A stretch of 64,000 nt of DNA from Lachnospiraceae bacterium UBA7086 (GTDB taxonomy: Bacteria > Bacillota > Clostridia > Lachnospirales > Lachnospiraceae): NCBI GenBank assembly GCA_002492525.1, contig DKZA01000003.1:16656-80655 (forward strand), read 5' to 3'. Below are positions 52,009 through 61,835 of this stretch, in pieces. Under the pieces are notes generated by a model that saw only the letters and a program-made list of their open reading frames with translations, was not told the DNA's origin and did not search any database. How positions within the stretch are numbered: position 1 is the stretch's first letter; every line of letters starts with the position of its first letter. The position numbers and the translations under genes were made by a program.

Positions 52009-53223
52009 ATGATAAAATTTTTCGGGAAAAGAAACCAGAAGAGTTGCAGGAGGATAAAGAGAGCCGCTGTATTTTGCATGGCGGGTATAATGCTTTTGAT
52101 GCCGGCGGTAAAGGTGCAGGCTGTGGGTGCCGGCAGTTCCATTGCCCGGGGAATTGATGTGTCCAAACACAATCTGGCGATTGATTGGAGTCAGGTGCCT
52201 TCTTCAGGGGTATCCTTTGTGTTTGTGAAAGCGGGCAGTCTTAATTCCGGTGTGGATCCTTATTTTGATGCAAACATGCGGGGCGCCAATGCGGCTGGCC
52301 TTAAGACCGGCGTATATCTGTATTCCTATGCGACTACGCCTGAGCTTGCTTTGACGGAGGCCACATTTTTGCTCCAGTGGATGAGCAATTATACGGTCAA
52401 TTATCCGGTGGTCTATGATATAGAAGATGCTTGTCATAAAAACCTTTCAACGGCACAGATACAGGAGATTATTAATGTTTTCTGTACAGCGATAGAATCA
52501 CAGGGATATTATCCGGTAGTGTATTCTAACAAGAATATGTTTCAGAAACAGATCGGTAATGTGAATTATGATAAGTGGGTAGCTCAGTATGCGGATGAAC
52601 TGCAGTATGAGGGCGCTGCTTTCTGGCAGAATACATCTCATGGCAGCGTGGCGGGAATTCCTACCAGGGTAGACATGAATTATCAGTTTAAGGATTATTC
52701 TTCCATTATCATTCCGGAAGGATTTGCCCAGCGGGGAGAAACGACTGTATTCTATTCTAATTACCGGATGCAGAGAGCATGCTGGGTTAACTGGGAAGAT
52801 AAGAAATATCATCTGGATGAATTCGGGCGCGTGCAGAAAGGATGTTGGTATGAGGATGAGACCGGCAGATATTTTCTGGCCACAAAGGACGGCCACGCAT
52901 TGCGTGATTGCGTGACCATTGAGGGAGCGGATTATTATTTTGACCAGAACGGCGTGATGCAGAGAGGTCTTGTGACTATGCCTGACGGTGTTATATATTA
53001 TTACGATGTGATGACGGGCGCTCTGCAAAGGGATGTGGTCGTGACGGTGGATGGCGTTAACTATCAGGTGGATAAGAATGGTGTGGCATTGCCAGTCGTT
53101 GCGGAAACTCTGCCGGCAGCGGAACAGACACCGGAACAGGCAGCAGGACAGACACCAGAACAGGCAGCAGGGCAGACGCCTGAACAGACACCGGTGGCAG
53201 CGCAGCTTCCGGTAATACCATAA
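52009..53223 (+). CDS. GH25 lysozyme with cell-wall-binding repeats
   Basis: Secreted muramidase, 404 residues. A signal peptide lies at ~1-40 (basic, then AVFCMAGIMLLMPAVKVQA). The GH25 barrel (~45-230) has GIDVSKHN and VVYDIED, holding the catalytic acids. A choline-binding-like repeat region (~245-365) has YHLDEFGRVQKG, YYFDQNGVMQRG and YYYDVMTGALQRD. A Pro/Thr/Gln tail with near-identical TPEQAAGQ units ends the protein. It probably remodels or lyses peptidoglycan. No Shine-Dalgarno precedes the ATG at 52009, which is unusual here; no better in-frame start with the signal peptide exists. Confidence 0.9.
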   Translation: MIKFFGKRNQKSCRRIKRAAVFCMAGIMLLMPAVKVQAVGAGSSIARGIDVSKHNLAIDWSQVPSSGVSFVFVKAGSLNSGVDPYFDANMRGANAAGLKTGVYLYSYATTPELALTEATFLLQWMSNYTVNYPVVYDIEDACHKNLSTAQIQEIINVFCTAIESQGYYPVVYSNKNMFQKQIGNVNYDKWVAQYADELQYEGAAFWQNTSHGSVAGIPTRVDMNYQFKDYSSIIIPEGFAQRGETTVFYSNYRMQRACWVNWEDKKYHLDEFGRVQKGCWYEDETGRYFLATKDGHALRDCVTIEGADYYFDQNGVMQRGLVTMPDGVIYYYDVMTGALQRDVVVTVDGVNYQVDKNGVALPVVAETLPAAEQTPEQAAGQTPEQAAGQTPEQTPVAAQLPVIP

Positions 53224-53270
53224 GTGATACAGAAGAATGGGAAGGAATGAAAGAATATAAAATATCTTTA

Positions 53271-53311
53271 GACCGCTATGGGATGATATGCCATCTTGAT
53301 AGCGGTTTATT
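53271..53311 (+). terminator. Probable terminator of the lysozyme gene
   Basis: ACCGCTAT (53272-53279) pairs with ATAGCGGT (53299-53306) with extra inner GATG/CATC pairing, followed by a modest T-rich stretch. Confidence 0.5.
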
Positions 53312-53331
53312 GCAGTAGAAAGGAGTAAATG

Positions 53332-54894
53332 ATGGCAAAACAATTTGCGTATGACAGTCTGCCGATCGTACAGACAAAGGCGGGGAAGCTTCGCGGATAC
53401 CAGAGCGAGGGAACTTATATTTTTAAGGGCATTAAGTATGCAAAGGCGGAAAGATTCCAGAAACCCGTAGATCCAGACCCCTGGGAAGGGGTTATCGAAA
53501 CCGCTTCGTATGGTTTTGTATCGCCGATGCTCACACAGGACAATCCGAAGGGAGAGATTATTGTTCCGCACCGGTATTGGCCGCAGAACGAGCATTGCCA
53601 GAATTTGAATATCTGGACACAGACTTTGGAGACAGAAGCGCACAAACCGGTTTTGGTCTGGATACATGGCGGGGGCTTCACAATGGGAAGCTCTATTGAA
53701 CAGAAGGCGTATAATGGAGAAAATATGAGTAAGTATGGTGACGTAGTGGTAGTATCCGTAAATCACCGGCTGAATATTCTGGGATATTTTGATTTATCTC
53801 CTTATGGCGAAAAGTATGCAGATTCCGCCAACGCAGGGCAGGAGGATTTGATTGCGGCTCTGCGCTGGATTAAAGATAATATTGCAGCATTTGGCGGCGA
53901 TCCTGAGAACGTAACAATTTTTGGACAATCCGGCGGCGGTATGAAAGTCAGCGGGCTGATGCAGATGCCGGCGGCAGATGGATTATTCCATAAGGGCATT
54001 ATCATGAGCGGCGTGGCAGGCGACTTGATGTCATATTCTACCGGAGATTCCCAGCCGATTGTGCAGGCGTTGCTAAAACAGCTTGGTCTTACAGAGGATG
54101 AAGTGGAGAAGTTAGAAACCATACCTTATTATGAACTGGCGCAGGCATACAATACGGTCAGTCCGGCGCTTGCGATGCAGGGGCTTTATGTGGGATGTAT
54201 GCCCAAACCCAATGCTTTCTATAAGGGAGAGGGTCCTGCTTATGGTTTCAGGGATCATGCCTGTAAGATTCCGTTGATAGTGGGAACTGTTTTTGGCGAA
54301 TTTGCCATGAAGCCGCTGCCGTTTAACAAGGAAGAAATTTCAGAAGCGGATTTAAAGAAAGCGTTACAGGAAAGGTTCCATGAACATACGGACGCATTGA
54401 CGGAGGAATTTGCAATAGCCTATCCGGGAAAGAGTCTGGCAGACCTGCTTCAGCTGGATACGATTTTTAGATGCCCGGCGAAGGAGTTTATCAAGTCTTT
54501 TGCAGAGGCGGGCGGCAGAGTTTATTCTTACTTATTTGCGTTGGAGTTCCCATATCAGCATAAAAGGACGGCATGGCACTGTGCAGATATTCCGTATGTA
54601 TTTCATAATGCGGAAATGGTGCCGGTATGTAATATTCCAGATGTATCCGACCGATTGGAAGAACAGATATTCAGTGCGGTAATTTCCTTTGCCAAAACCG
54701 GGGATCCAAACCATCCGGGAATTCCCCAATGGCCGGAAACTACGGCAGATGACGAAGCCACTATGATATTTGATGAAGTATGTGATTTGCGCCATAATTT
54801 TGATGAGAAATTATTGCAGATGTACCGCGATGCGTCACCCAAAATTGATCTTGCGGACCTGATGGCCGAAATGGCTGATGATATACAGCATTAA
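53332..54894 (+). CDS. Type B carboxylesterase
   Basis: An alpha/beta hydrolase of 520 residues from the carboxylesterase family. The nucleophile elbow is FGQSGGG with S200, and the oxyanion hole is WIHGGGFTMGS. A catalytic Glu and a His (WHCADIPYVFHN) are expected near residues 320 and 415. No signal peptide is seen, so it is probably cytoplasmic. The ester substrate is unknown. Two adjacent ATG codons occur; the second (53332) has better spacing from AAAGGAG. Confidence 0.9.
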   Translation: MAKQFAYDSLPIVQTKAGKLRGYQSEGTYIFKGIKYAKAERFQKPVDPDPWEGVIETASYGFVSPMLTQDNPKGEIIVPHRYWPQNEHCQNLNIWTQTLETEAHKPVLVWIHGGGFTMGSSIEQKAYNGENMSKYGDVVVVSVNHRLNILGYFDLSPYGEKYADSANAGQEDLIAALRWIKDNIAAFGGDPENVTIFGQSGGGMKVSGLMQMPAADGLFHKGIIMSGVAGDLMSYSTGDSQPIVQALLKQLGLTEDEVEKLETIPYYELAQAYNTVSPALAMQGLYVGCMPKPNAFYKGEGPAYGFRDHACKIPLIVGTVFGEFAMKPLPFNKEEISEADLKKALQERFHEHTDALTEEFAIAYPGKSLADLLQLDTIFRCPAKEFIKSFAEAGGRVYSYLFALEFPYQHKRTAWHCADIPYVFHNAEMVPVCNIPDVSDRLEEQIFSAVISFAKTGDPNHPGIPQWPETTADDEATMIFDEVCDLRHNFDEKLLQMYRDASPKIDLADLMAEMADDIQH

Positions 54895-54992
54895 CTTTTC
54901 TTACAGAGGCTTTTCAAAGTCCCCTGATATGGTATATAATATTCTTTGTATGGGCGCATAATGGTATGGTCTGTAGAAAGACGTGGTATGGT

Positions 54993-55316
54993 ATGAACTG
55001 TAAAGAGGCAGAGAAAAAAATATACTCCTTCCTGCAAGACGATCTGGATGGGAGAGGTCTGGCGGAGTTTGTAGAGCATATCGATGAATGTCCGGAATGT
55101 ATGGAGGAACTTTCTATCCAGTTTCTGGTGGCAGAAGGTATGGAACAGCTTGAAAAGGGAAATAGCTTTAATTTGCAGGAAGCGCTTCACTATAAACTTG
55201 CCGATGCGGATTATAAGATCAGGTTGAATCGCATACTCAGGCGTATCTTGATCTGGCTGGAAGCCGCAGTGGCGGTGGCGATCGTGATTGCGCTGTGTGT
55301 TGTGATGCGTCTGTAG
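54993..55316 (+). CDS. Small membrane protein with anti-sigma-type zinc finger
   Basis: A 107-residue protein. The N-terminal zf-HC2-like motif reads MNCKEAEKKI...HIDECPECMEEL (Cys, then H-x3-C-x2-C). A linker and one C-terminal helix (LEAAVAVAIVIALCVVM) follow. This layout matches short anti-sigma factors, but no ECF sigma gene is adjacent, so the partner is unknown. Start is uncertain: ATG 54966 is in frame, but the family normally starts MNC, and neither has a good ribosome site. It precedes polA by 12 bases. Confidence 0.7.
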   Translation: MNCKEAEKKIYSFLQDDLDGRGLAEFVEHIDECPECMEELSIQFLVAEGMEQLEKGNSFNLQEALHYKLADADYKIRLNRILRRILIWLEAAVAVAIVIALCVVMRL

Positions 55317-55328
55317 TGAGGAAAAACA

Positions 55329-58058
55329 ATGACTGAAAAACTGGTATTGATAGATGGACATAGTATATTGAACAGAGCTTTTTATGGTGTGCCGGATTTG
55401 ACGAATAGTCAGGGACTGCATACCAATGCAGTGTATGGTTTTTTGAATATTATGTTCAAAATTCTGGAAGAGGAACAGCCGGATTATCTGACAGTGGCAT
55501 TTGATGTACACGCCCCCACGTTTCGGCATGAGATTTATAAGGAATATAAGGGTACAAGAAAGCCTATGCCGGCAGAATTACACGAGCAGGTGCCGGTGAT
55601 GAAGCAGATGTTACAGGCCATGGGGATCTGTGTGGTGGAGAAGGCAGGACTGGAAGCGGATGATATTCTGGGAACCATCGCAAAACGCGGAGAGAGAGCC
55701 GGGATGGAAGTATCTCTGGTATCGGGAGACCGGGATCTGTTGCAGGTGGCTACAGATCATATCCGGATTCGGATTCCCAAGACCAAGGGAGGACGGACAG
55801 AGGTAGAGGATTATTATGCCAAAGATGTGGAAGAAAGGTACCAGGTCAATCCGCTCCAATTTATTGATTTAAAGGCACTGATGGGAGATACGGCAGACAA
55901 TATTCCTGGCGTACCGAAGGTGGGAGAAAAGACAGCCACGGAACTGATGGTGACGTTTGGCTCGTTGGAAAATATTTATCAGCACATAGAAGATGTTTCC
56001 AAAAAATCGGTGCGGGAGTCGTTATCAGCCAATAAGGATCTGGCAGATTTAAGCAAGACGCTGGCGACGATCAATGTGGACGCAGAGATTTCGTATGATT
56101 TTGAGAAGGCCAGAATCGGTAATTTTTATACCGAGGAAGCTTATGTGCTGTGCAAACAACTGGAATTTAAGAATCTGCTCACAAGATTTGAAAAAGATGT
56201 GACGGTCGCCAACAGCCAGACAGAATATTTCCGGGAAATCACACAGCTTCATGAAGTGGAGTCTATGTTTGAAGAAATCCGCCGGAAAGAAGGGCAAAAC
56301 GGCGGCCCAGAGGAATTTGGACTGGCGGTCTTTAAGGATGGAAAACAGGCGGACAGCCTTATGGGCATTGCGCTGGCTTTAGAGCAAAAAAGGGTGGTAT
56401 TTGTTCCCTGTCAGGGACTGGTGACAGCCAAGTATTTGTGTGGAAAGTTGTCGGAACTGAATAGAAGAGAATTCTGTAAATTTAACATATTTGATTGTAA
56501 GAATTGTTATGATGTGATAGAGGAAGGGCTTTACCAGAGTATGTGGCGGGCGGAAGACGGGTCGCAGGACGTGCTTGCACCCTATAGAAAACAGCGTTAT
56601 TTTGACCTTCTGGTGGCGGCTTATTTGTTAAATCCTCTGAAGAGTGATTATGCACCGGAGGATATTGCTGGAGAATATCTGGGACTTACGATTCCAGACA
56701 GGGTGCAGGTATGCGGCAAGGCGTCTTATGCAGATACTTATGCTGCCCATCCGCGTGAGTTTATGGAGTATGCCTGCTTTCATGCTTATGTATGTCTGAT
56801 GGCAGCGCCGCTTTTGCAAAAGAAGCTGGAAGAGCAGGGTATGAGATCGCTGTTGTATGAGATTGAGATGCCGCTTACCAGGGTATTGCATGATATGGAA
56901 TGTTACGGGGTCCTGGTGAAGCCGGATGAACTGAAGGCTTATGGGGAGGCGCTGACAGGAAGGATTGCAGAACTGGAACAGGCAATTTATGAGCAGGCAG
57001 GCTGTGAATTTAATATCAATTCTCCCAAACAGTTGGGAGAGGTTTTGTTTGAGAAAATGGGTATTAAAGGCGGCAAAAAGACCAAAACCGGATATTCTAC
57101 GGCGGCTGATGTTTTAGAAAAACTTGCGGCAGAATACCCGATAGTTTCCGATATTCTGGAGTATCGAGGGCTTGCAAAGTTAAAGTCCACCTATGCAGAG
57201 GGACTTGCAGCTTATATTGACAAAGAGGGCAGGATCCACTCTACTTTTAATCAGACTATCACTGCCACCGGGCGCATCAGTTCTACAGAACCTAATCTGC
57301 AGAATATTCCTATGCGTATGGAACTGGGCAGACGAATCAGAAAGGTTTTTGTGCCTATGGAGGGGTGTCTGTTCATGGATGCGGATTATTCTCAGATTGA
57401 ACTGAGAATACTGGCCCACATGTCAGAGGATAAGCAGCTGATCGAGGCATATCAGATGGAGGAGGATATCCATCGGATTACGGCGTCTAAAGTATTTCAT
57501 ACCCCCTTTGAGGAAGTGACCGATTTGCAGAGACGTAATGCCAAGGCAGTTAATTTTGGTATTGTTTATGGCATCAGTTCTTTTGGCCTGAGTCAGGATC
57601 TTAGTATCTCGAAGAAAGAGGCGGCCGCCTATATTGAACAATATTTCGAGACCTATCCGGGGGTGAAAAGATTTCTGGATAACATGGTGGAGAAGGCAAA
57701 GAAGCAGGGATATGTGACTACCATGTACGGACGCAGACGGCCGATTCCGGAACTGTCTTCCAGTAATTTCATGCAGCGTTCCTTTGGAGAACGTGTGGCT
57801 ATGAACTCGCCGATTCAGGGCACAGCGGCGGATATCATGAAGATTGCCATGATCCGGGTGTGGGAGAATCTGCATAGAGAAGGGCTTAAGTCCAGGCTGA
57901 TCTTACAGGTGCATGACGAATTATTGATTGAGACTTATGCCGGCGAGGAAGAACAGGTGAGGCAGATCCTTACACAGCAGATGCAGCAGGCAGCCAATCT
58001 GTCAGTGACACTGGAGATTGATTTGCATACGGGTGACAATTGGTACGAGGCGAAATAG
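55329..58058 (+). CDS. polA: DNA polymerase I
   Basis: A 909-residue repair and Okazaki-fragment polymerase. The 5' nuclease domain (~1-290) has LIDGHSILNRAF and the acidic metal sites. The middle domain (~320-500) keeps the 3'-5' exonuclease fold, but the DxE motif is missing (the strand reads GLAVFKDGKQ), so proofreading is probably lost, as in Bacillus and Thermus enzymes. The polymerase domain has motif A DADYSQIELRILAH, motif B RRNAKAVNFGIVYG and motif C QVHDELLIE. coaE begins three bases after its stop, a common clostridial arrangement. Confidence 0.96.
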   Translation: MTEKLVLIDGHSILNRAFYGVPDLTNSQGLHTNAVYGFLNIMFKILEEEQPDYLTVAFDVHAPTFRHEIYKEYKGTRKPMPAELHEQVPVMKQMLQAMGICVVEKAGLEADDILGTIAKRGERAGMEVSLVSGDRDLLQVATDHIRIRIPKTKGGRTEVEDYYAKDVEERYQVNPLQFIDLKALMGDTADNIPGVPKVGEKTATELMVTFGSLENIYQHIEDVSKKSVRESLSANKDLADLSKTLATINVDAEISYDFEKARIGNFYTEEAYVLCKQLEFKNLLTRFEKDVTVANSQTEYFREITQLHEVESMFEEIRRKEGQNGGPEEFGLAVFKDGKQADSLMGIALALEQKRVVFVPCQGLVTAKYLCGKLSELNRREFCKFNIFDCKNCYDVIEEGLYQSMWRAEDGSQDVLAPYRKQRYFDLLVAAYLLNPLKSDYAPEDIAGEYLGLTIPDRVQVCGKASYADTYAAHPREFMEYACFHAYVCLMAAPLLQKKLEEQGMRSLLYEIEMPLTRVLHDMECYGVLVKPDELKAYGEALTGRIAELEQAIYEQAGCEFNINSPKQLGEVLFEKMGIKGGKKTKTGYSTAADVLEKLAAEYPIVSDILEYRGLAKLKSTYAEGLAAYIDKEGRIHSTFNQTITATGRISSTEPNLQNIPMRMELGRRIRKVFVPMEGCLFMDADYSQIELRILAHMSEDKQLIEAYQMEEDIHRITASKVFHTPFEEVTDLQRRNAKAVNFGIVYGISSFGLSQDLSISKKEAAAYIEQYFETYPGVKRFLDNMVEKAKKQGYVTTMYGRRRPIPELSSSNFMQRSFGERVAMNSPIQGTAADIMKIAMIRVWENLHREGLKSRLILQVHDELLIETYAGEEEQVRQILTQQMQQAANLSVTLEIDLHTGDNWYEAK

Positions 58059-58061
58059 GAC

Positions 58062-58670
58062 ATGAAAGTTATAGGTGTTACGGGTGGCGTGGGTGCGGGA
58101 AAATCAGAGGTGCTTGCTTACCTGGCTGAACATTACAACTGCCGCGTGATCATGGCGGACAGAGTGGCCCATCAACTGGAGGAACCGGGAGAAAGATGTT
58201 ATGAATCTCTGGTGGCCCTTCTGGGGACACAGGTGCTGACTCCGGATGGCAGGATTGACAGGCAGAAGATGGCGGCACGGATTTTTGGCGACACGGCAAT
58301 GTTGGAAAAGGTCAATGCGATTGTACATCCGGCGGTGAAAGATTATCTTCTGGAACAGATTGCCCGGGAGAGAGCTTTGAAAAAGTTTGATTTCCTGTTT
58401 ATCGAGGCGGCGCTTTTGATAGAGGAAGGTTACGGAAAAATCGTGGATGAACTTTGGTATATTCATGCAGATATGGCAGTCAGGCGAAAGCGGCTGAAAC
58501 AGATTAGAGGATATTCCGATGAAAAGATAGACAGTATCCTGCATAAACAGCTTCCGGAGGAGGCATTTTATGAACATTGCGGGGTAGTGATAGAGAACAG
58601 CGGAACGCTTGCGAGCGTTTATCAACAAATAGAGAAAGAATTGGGGGAATACCAGTGTCAGAAGCAATGA
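58062..58670 (+). CDS. coaE: Dephospho-CoA kinase
   Basis: Last step of coenzyme A synthesis: phosphorylates the 3'-hydroxyl of dephospho-CoA. The protein has 202 residues. The P-loop is GVTGGVGAGKSEV, the substrate-binding DRVAHQLEEPG lies near residue 35, and the lid contains RRKRLKQIRGYSDEK. It is tightly packed after polA, and its 3' end overlaps the start of the FtsA-like gene by 13 bases. Part of a polA-coaE-ftsA-like-walJ run likely transcribed together. Confidence 0.95.
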   Translation: MKVIGVTGGVGAGKSEVLAYLAEHYNCRVIMADRVAHQLEEPGERCYESLVALLGTQVLTPDGRIDRQKMAARIFGDTAMLEKVNAIVHPAVKDYLLEQIARERALKKFDFLFIEAALLIEEGYGKIVDELWYIHADMAVRRKRLKQIRGYSDEKIDSILHKQLPEEAFYEHCGVVIENSGTLASVYQQIEKELGEYQCQKQ

Positions 58671-60994
58671 AATTTCCAGGACAGCTTGTGTTTGGTCTGG
58701 ATATCGGGACAAGAAGTATTGTAGGTACAGTAGGATATCGTGTGGGAGATAAATTCCATGTGGTAGCTCAGAGCATCAGGGAACATGGGACCCGTTCCAT
58801 GCTGGATGGACAGATTCATGATATCTATAAAGTGGGCGGCACCATCAGCGAAGTGAAGGCGGAGCTGGAAGATAAGATCGGCAGGCCGCTTAAGGATGTC
58901 TGTATCGCGGCCGCGGGACGTGTGTTACAGACTGTGACTCTGAGAGTAGATCAGGATCTTGAGGCGGACAGAGAAGTCACGGGAGAAGATATTTATGCAC
59001 TGGATTCCATGGGTGTGGAGCAGGCATATGAAGAGTTCCTGGAGAACAATGAGCTGGATATGAAGTTCTATTGTGTGGGATATTCCATTGTCCGTTATTA
59101 TATGAATGGCTACACCATAGGAAATCTGGAAGGACACAAGGCAAAGACCATAGGGGCGGATATTATCGCAACCTTTTTGCCGGAAGATGTAGTGGACGGG
59201 CTTTACAAAGCAGTGGGCGTGGCGGGCCTGGAGGTAGTGAACCTGACTCTGGAGCCGATTGCGGCAATCCAGGTGGCGATTCCGGAAATGTATCGTATGT
59301 TAAATATTGCGCTGGTGGATGTGGGGGCGGGAACTTCCGATATTTCGGTGACCAGGGATGGCAGTATCATAGCCTATGGCATGATTCCCATTGCCGGTGA
59401 CAGCCTGACAGAAGTACTGGCGAAACATTGTCTGGTGGATTTTGGCACAGCAGAGCAGATCAAACGGGATACCGGAGTCAAAGATGTGATTGAATACAAG
59501 GATATTATGGGGCTTACGCAGACAATCACCACGGAGGAAGTGGAACGGGTGACTGCGGAAGTGATTGATAAGATGACCAGTCAGGTGGCGGATAAGATTA
59601 AGGAACTGAACGGAGATAAATCTGTCAGTGCTGTGTTTGTGGTGGGCGGCGGCGGTAAGCTTCCGGGCTATACCCAGGCACTGGCGCAGAAGCTTGACAT
59701 CCAGAAAGAGAGGGTGGCTGTCCGCGGTGAGGAAGTCATGCAGAACATTGAATTTCTGGAAGAGGATGCCAGAAAAGATTCCCTCATGGTAACACCTATT
59801 GGCATCTGCTTAAGTTTTTACGAACAGAGTAATAACTTTATCTTTGTCTATTTTAATGAACAAAGGGTCAAAATTTATGACAATAATAAGGTGGCAGTGG
59901 TGGATGCCGCCATGCAGGCCGAGTTTGCCAGTGAAGGGCTCTTCCCCAAGAGAGGAAAGGAACTCAATTTTACAGTCAACGGCAAACCGCGTATCGCCAG
60001 GGGAGCTTTTGGCGAGGCGGCGGTCATTACAGTCAATGGCAATGAAGCGGATATCTATACGCAGGTCAGAGCCAATGATCAGATTAAGGTGATAGAATCT
60101 ACGGCCGGTGAAGCGGCTCAGATGGAAATCAGCCAGCTGCCGGAGTTTGGCGCCAAGATGTGGGTGGAAGTCAATGGTAAGAAGATAGACCTGCCTAAAT
60201 TTGCCAGTGTAAACGGTGAGTTACAGTCCGGTTATTATAATATTCAGGAGAATGACGAGATTGAGATTCTCGGTTATTATACGGTGCGGCAGATTGCAGA
60301 GTTTATGGATGTGGTCATAGACTGGGCTATGAATATCTATGTGAATAATAAGATTGCGGATATGGATACCAAAGTATATGAGAACTTCTCCGTAATCTGG
60401 ACCATGGAGGAATTGCAGTTATCCGATGTGGAGATCTATGAGCCGGAAGAACCTGTATCCGGGAAAAAAGGAAGAGCGGATACATCCGTTGCCGGAACGG
60501 CGGCGTTTACGGCGGTGGCTTCCAGAACGGCCAAAGAAGCGGTACCGACAGGAGACAAGGACAGCGCATATACACAGTCGGGACAGGAGATTGACAGACA
60601 GGACAGCAATGATTTAAAGGATACTTCTGCCGATGAATCTTTGGAGAAACCCCGCGGAGCCAGGATCGTGATGGGCCCCGGCATAAAACGCGCCGAGGCA
60701 GAAGCCAAGGCAAAAGAAGAAGCGGCGGCCAGAGCCAGAGAAGAAGAGGCCAGACGTAAAGAAGCACAGCTTAGTAAGGGTGCGCCCGTATCCATCCAGG
60801 TGACCGTCAATAATGAGCAGATTCGGCTGACAGGGAAACGCAGCTATATCTTTGTGGATGTGTTTGAATATATTGATTTTGATCTCTCGAAACCCCAAGG
60901 AAGCGGAATCGTGACTACCTTAAACGGCAGAGAAGCGCAATATATGGAGAAAATAAAGAGCGGTGATGTGATTGAAATTTACTGGAAGGATTGA
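58658..60994 (+). CDS. FtsA-like actin-family protein with C-terminal beta repeats
   Basis: A 778-residue protein. The actin-like ATPase core (~1-390) has phosphate-1 DIGTRSIVG, phosphate-2 DVGAGTSDISV and adenosine motif VVGGGGKLPGYTQAL, closest to FtsA. The C-terminal half is unusual. It has several small beta units ending NDQIKVIE, NDEIEILG and GDVIEIYW, each preceded by an xVNG/LNG turn, plus an Ala/Glu/Arg-rich coil near 690-715. It differs from cell-division FtsA (about 420 residues), so it may scaffold a division or envelope complex. GTG 58658 follows GGGGGAA; an ATG at 58667 overlaps the coaE stop. Confidence 0.85.
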   Translation, partial: SEAMKFPGQLVFGLDIGTRSIVGTVGYRVGDKFHVVAQSIREHGTRSMLDGQIHDIYKVGGTISEVKAELEDKIGRPLKDVCIAAAGRVLQTVTLRVDQDLEADREVTGEDIYALDSMGVEQAYEEFLENNELDMKFYCVGYSIVRYYMNGYTIGNLEGHKAKTIGADIIATFLPEDVVDGLYKAVGVAGLEVVNLTLEPIAAIQVAIPEMYRMLNIALVDVGAGTSDISVTRDGSIIAYGMIPIAGDSLTEVLAKHCLVDFGTAEQIKRDTGVKDVIEYKDIMGLTQTITTEEVERVTAEVIDKMTSQVADKIKELNGDKSVSAVFVVGGGGKLPGYTQALAQKLDIQKERVAVRGEEVMQNIEFLEEDARKDSLMVTPIGICLSFYEQSNNFIFVYFNEQRVKIYDNNKVAVVDAAMQAEFASEGLFPKRGKELNFTVNGKPRIARGAFGEAAVITVNGNEADIYTQVRANDQIKVIESTAGEAAQMEISQLPEFGAKMWVEVNGKKIDLPKFASVNGELQSGYYNIQENDEIEILGYYTVRQIAEFMDVVIDWAMNIYVNNKIADMDTKVYENFSVIWTMEELQLSDVEIYEPEEPVSGKKGRADTSVAGTAAFTAVASRTAKEAVPTGDKDSAYTQSGQEIDRQDSNDLKDTSADESLEKPRGARIVMGPGIKRAEAEAKAKEEAAARAREEEARRKEAQLSKGAPVSIQVTVNNEQIRLTGKRSYIFVDVFEYIDFDLSKPQGSGIVTTLNGREAQYMEKIKSGDVIEIYWKD

Positions 60995-61023
60995 CAGAAG
61001 GGGAAGAAAAGGTTTACATAACT

Positions 61024-61824
61024 ATGAGATTGTGTAGTATTGCCAGCGGCAGCAGCGGCAACTGTGTGTATGTGGGAAGTGATACCACGCACTTATTGAT
61101 GGATGTGGGAATCAGCGGTAAACGGACAGAGGCCGGTCTTAGGGAATTGGGCCTGAAAATGACGGATATTGATGCAATCTGTATCACGCACGAACATGCC
61201 GATCATATCAGCGGACTGGGTGTGCTTGCCCGAAAATACGGCGTGCCGATTTATGCTACGAAAGGCACGGTAGAGGCTATCAAACAGACCGCTTCTCTGG
61301 GTGAGATAGATGACGAACTCTTTCAGATTATCAGACCGGATGAACGGTGTATCATCAAGGATCTGTCCTTGTATCCTATGCGGACTTCTCATGATGCCGC
61401 CGATCCGGTGGCTTATCGCATCAGTTATGACGGCCAGAAGGTGGGAATCATCACAGACCTTGGCTGTTATAATGACTATACGGTGGAGTGTCTGCGGGAT
61501 TTAGATCTCTTATATCTGGAAGCCAATCACGATGTGCATATGTTACAGGTTGGACCTTATCCTTATTATCTGAAGCAGAGGATACTGGGAGAGAGAGGGC
61601 ATTTGTCCAACGAGGCGGCAGGAAAACTATTAAGCCGCCTTTTGCATGACAACTTGCAGGCCATTGTGTTGGGGCATCTGAGTAAGGAGAATAATCTTCC
61701 GGAGCTTGCTTACGAGTCGGTACGGGTGGAAGTGACCATGTCGGATACCAAGTATAATGGCAATGATTTTCCGGTGTACGTGGCAAAGCGGAGCGAAGTG
61801 TCGGATGTGATTGAGGTGCGATAG
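61024..61824 (+). CDS. MBL-fold metallo-hydrolase, WalJ/YycJ-like
   Basis: A 266-residue hydrolase. It starts with the WalJ signature LCSIASGSSGNCVYVG and has the metal motif THEHADHISG, plus MRTSHDAADPVAY and IVLGHLSKENN. In Bacillus, WalJ (YycJ) is linked to cell wall metabolism and to coordination of division with replication; related proteins show 5' exonuclease activity. Its place beside polA and an FtsA-like gene fits such a role. The ATG at 61024 has AAAAGG 11 bases upstream. Confidence 0.88.
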   Translation: MRLCSIASGSSGNCVYVGSDTTHLLMDVGISGKRTEAGLRELGLKMTDIDAICITHEHADHISGLGVLARKYGVPIYATKGTVEAIKQTASLGEIDDELFQIIRPDERCIIKDLSLYPMRTSHDAADPVAYRISYDGQKVGIITDLGCYNDYTVECLRDLDLLYLEANHDVHMLQVGPYPYYLKQRILGERGHLSNEAAGKLLSRLLHDNLQAIVLGHLSKENNLPELAYESVRVEVTMSDTKYNGNDFPVYVAKRSEVSDVIEVR

Positions 61825-61835
61825 AGGTATCTACA

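Noticed and set aside
52498..53766. A 422-codon open frame on the minus strand.
   Set aside because: It lies opposite the lysozyme and esterase genes, has His/Ile/Arg-rich composition typical of antisense frames, shows no domain and no ribosome site.
55329..58058. Proofreading activity of DNA polymerase I.
   Set aside because: The DxE motif of the 3'-5' exonuclease domain is absent; this is a known state in Gram-positive relatives, so it is not listed as novel.
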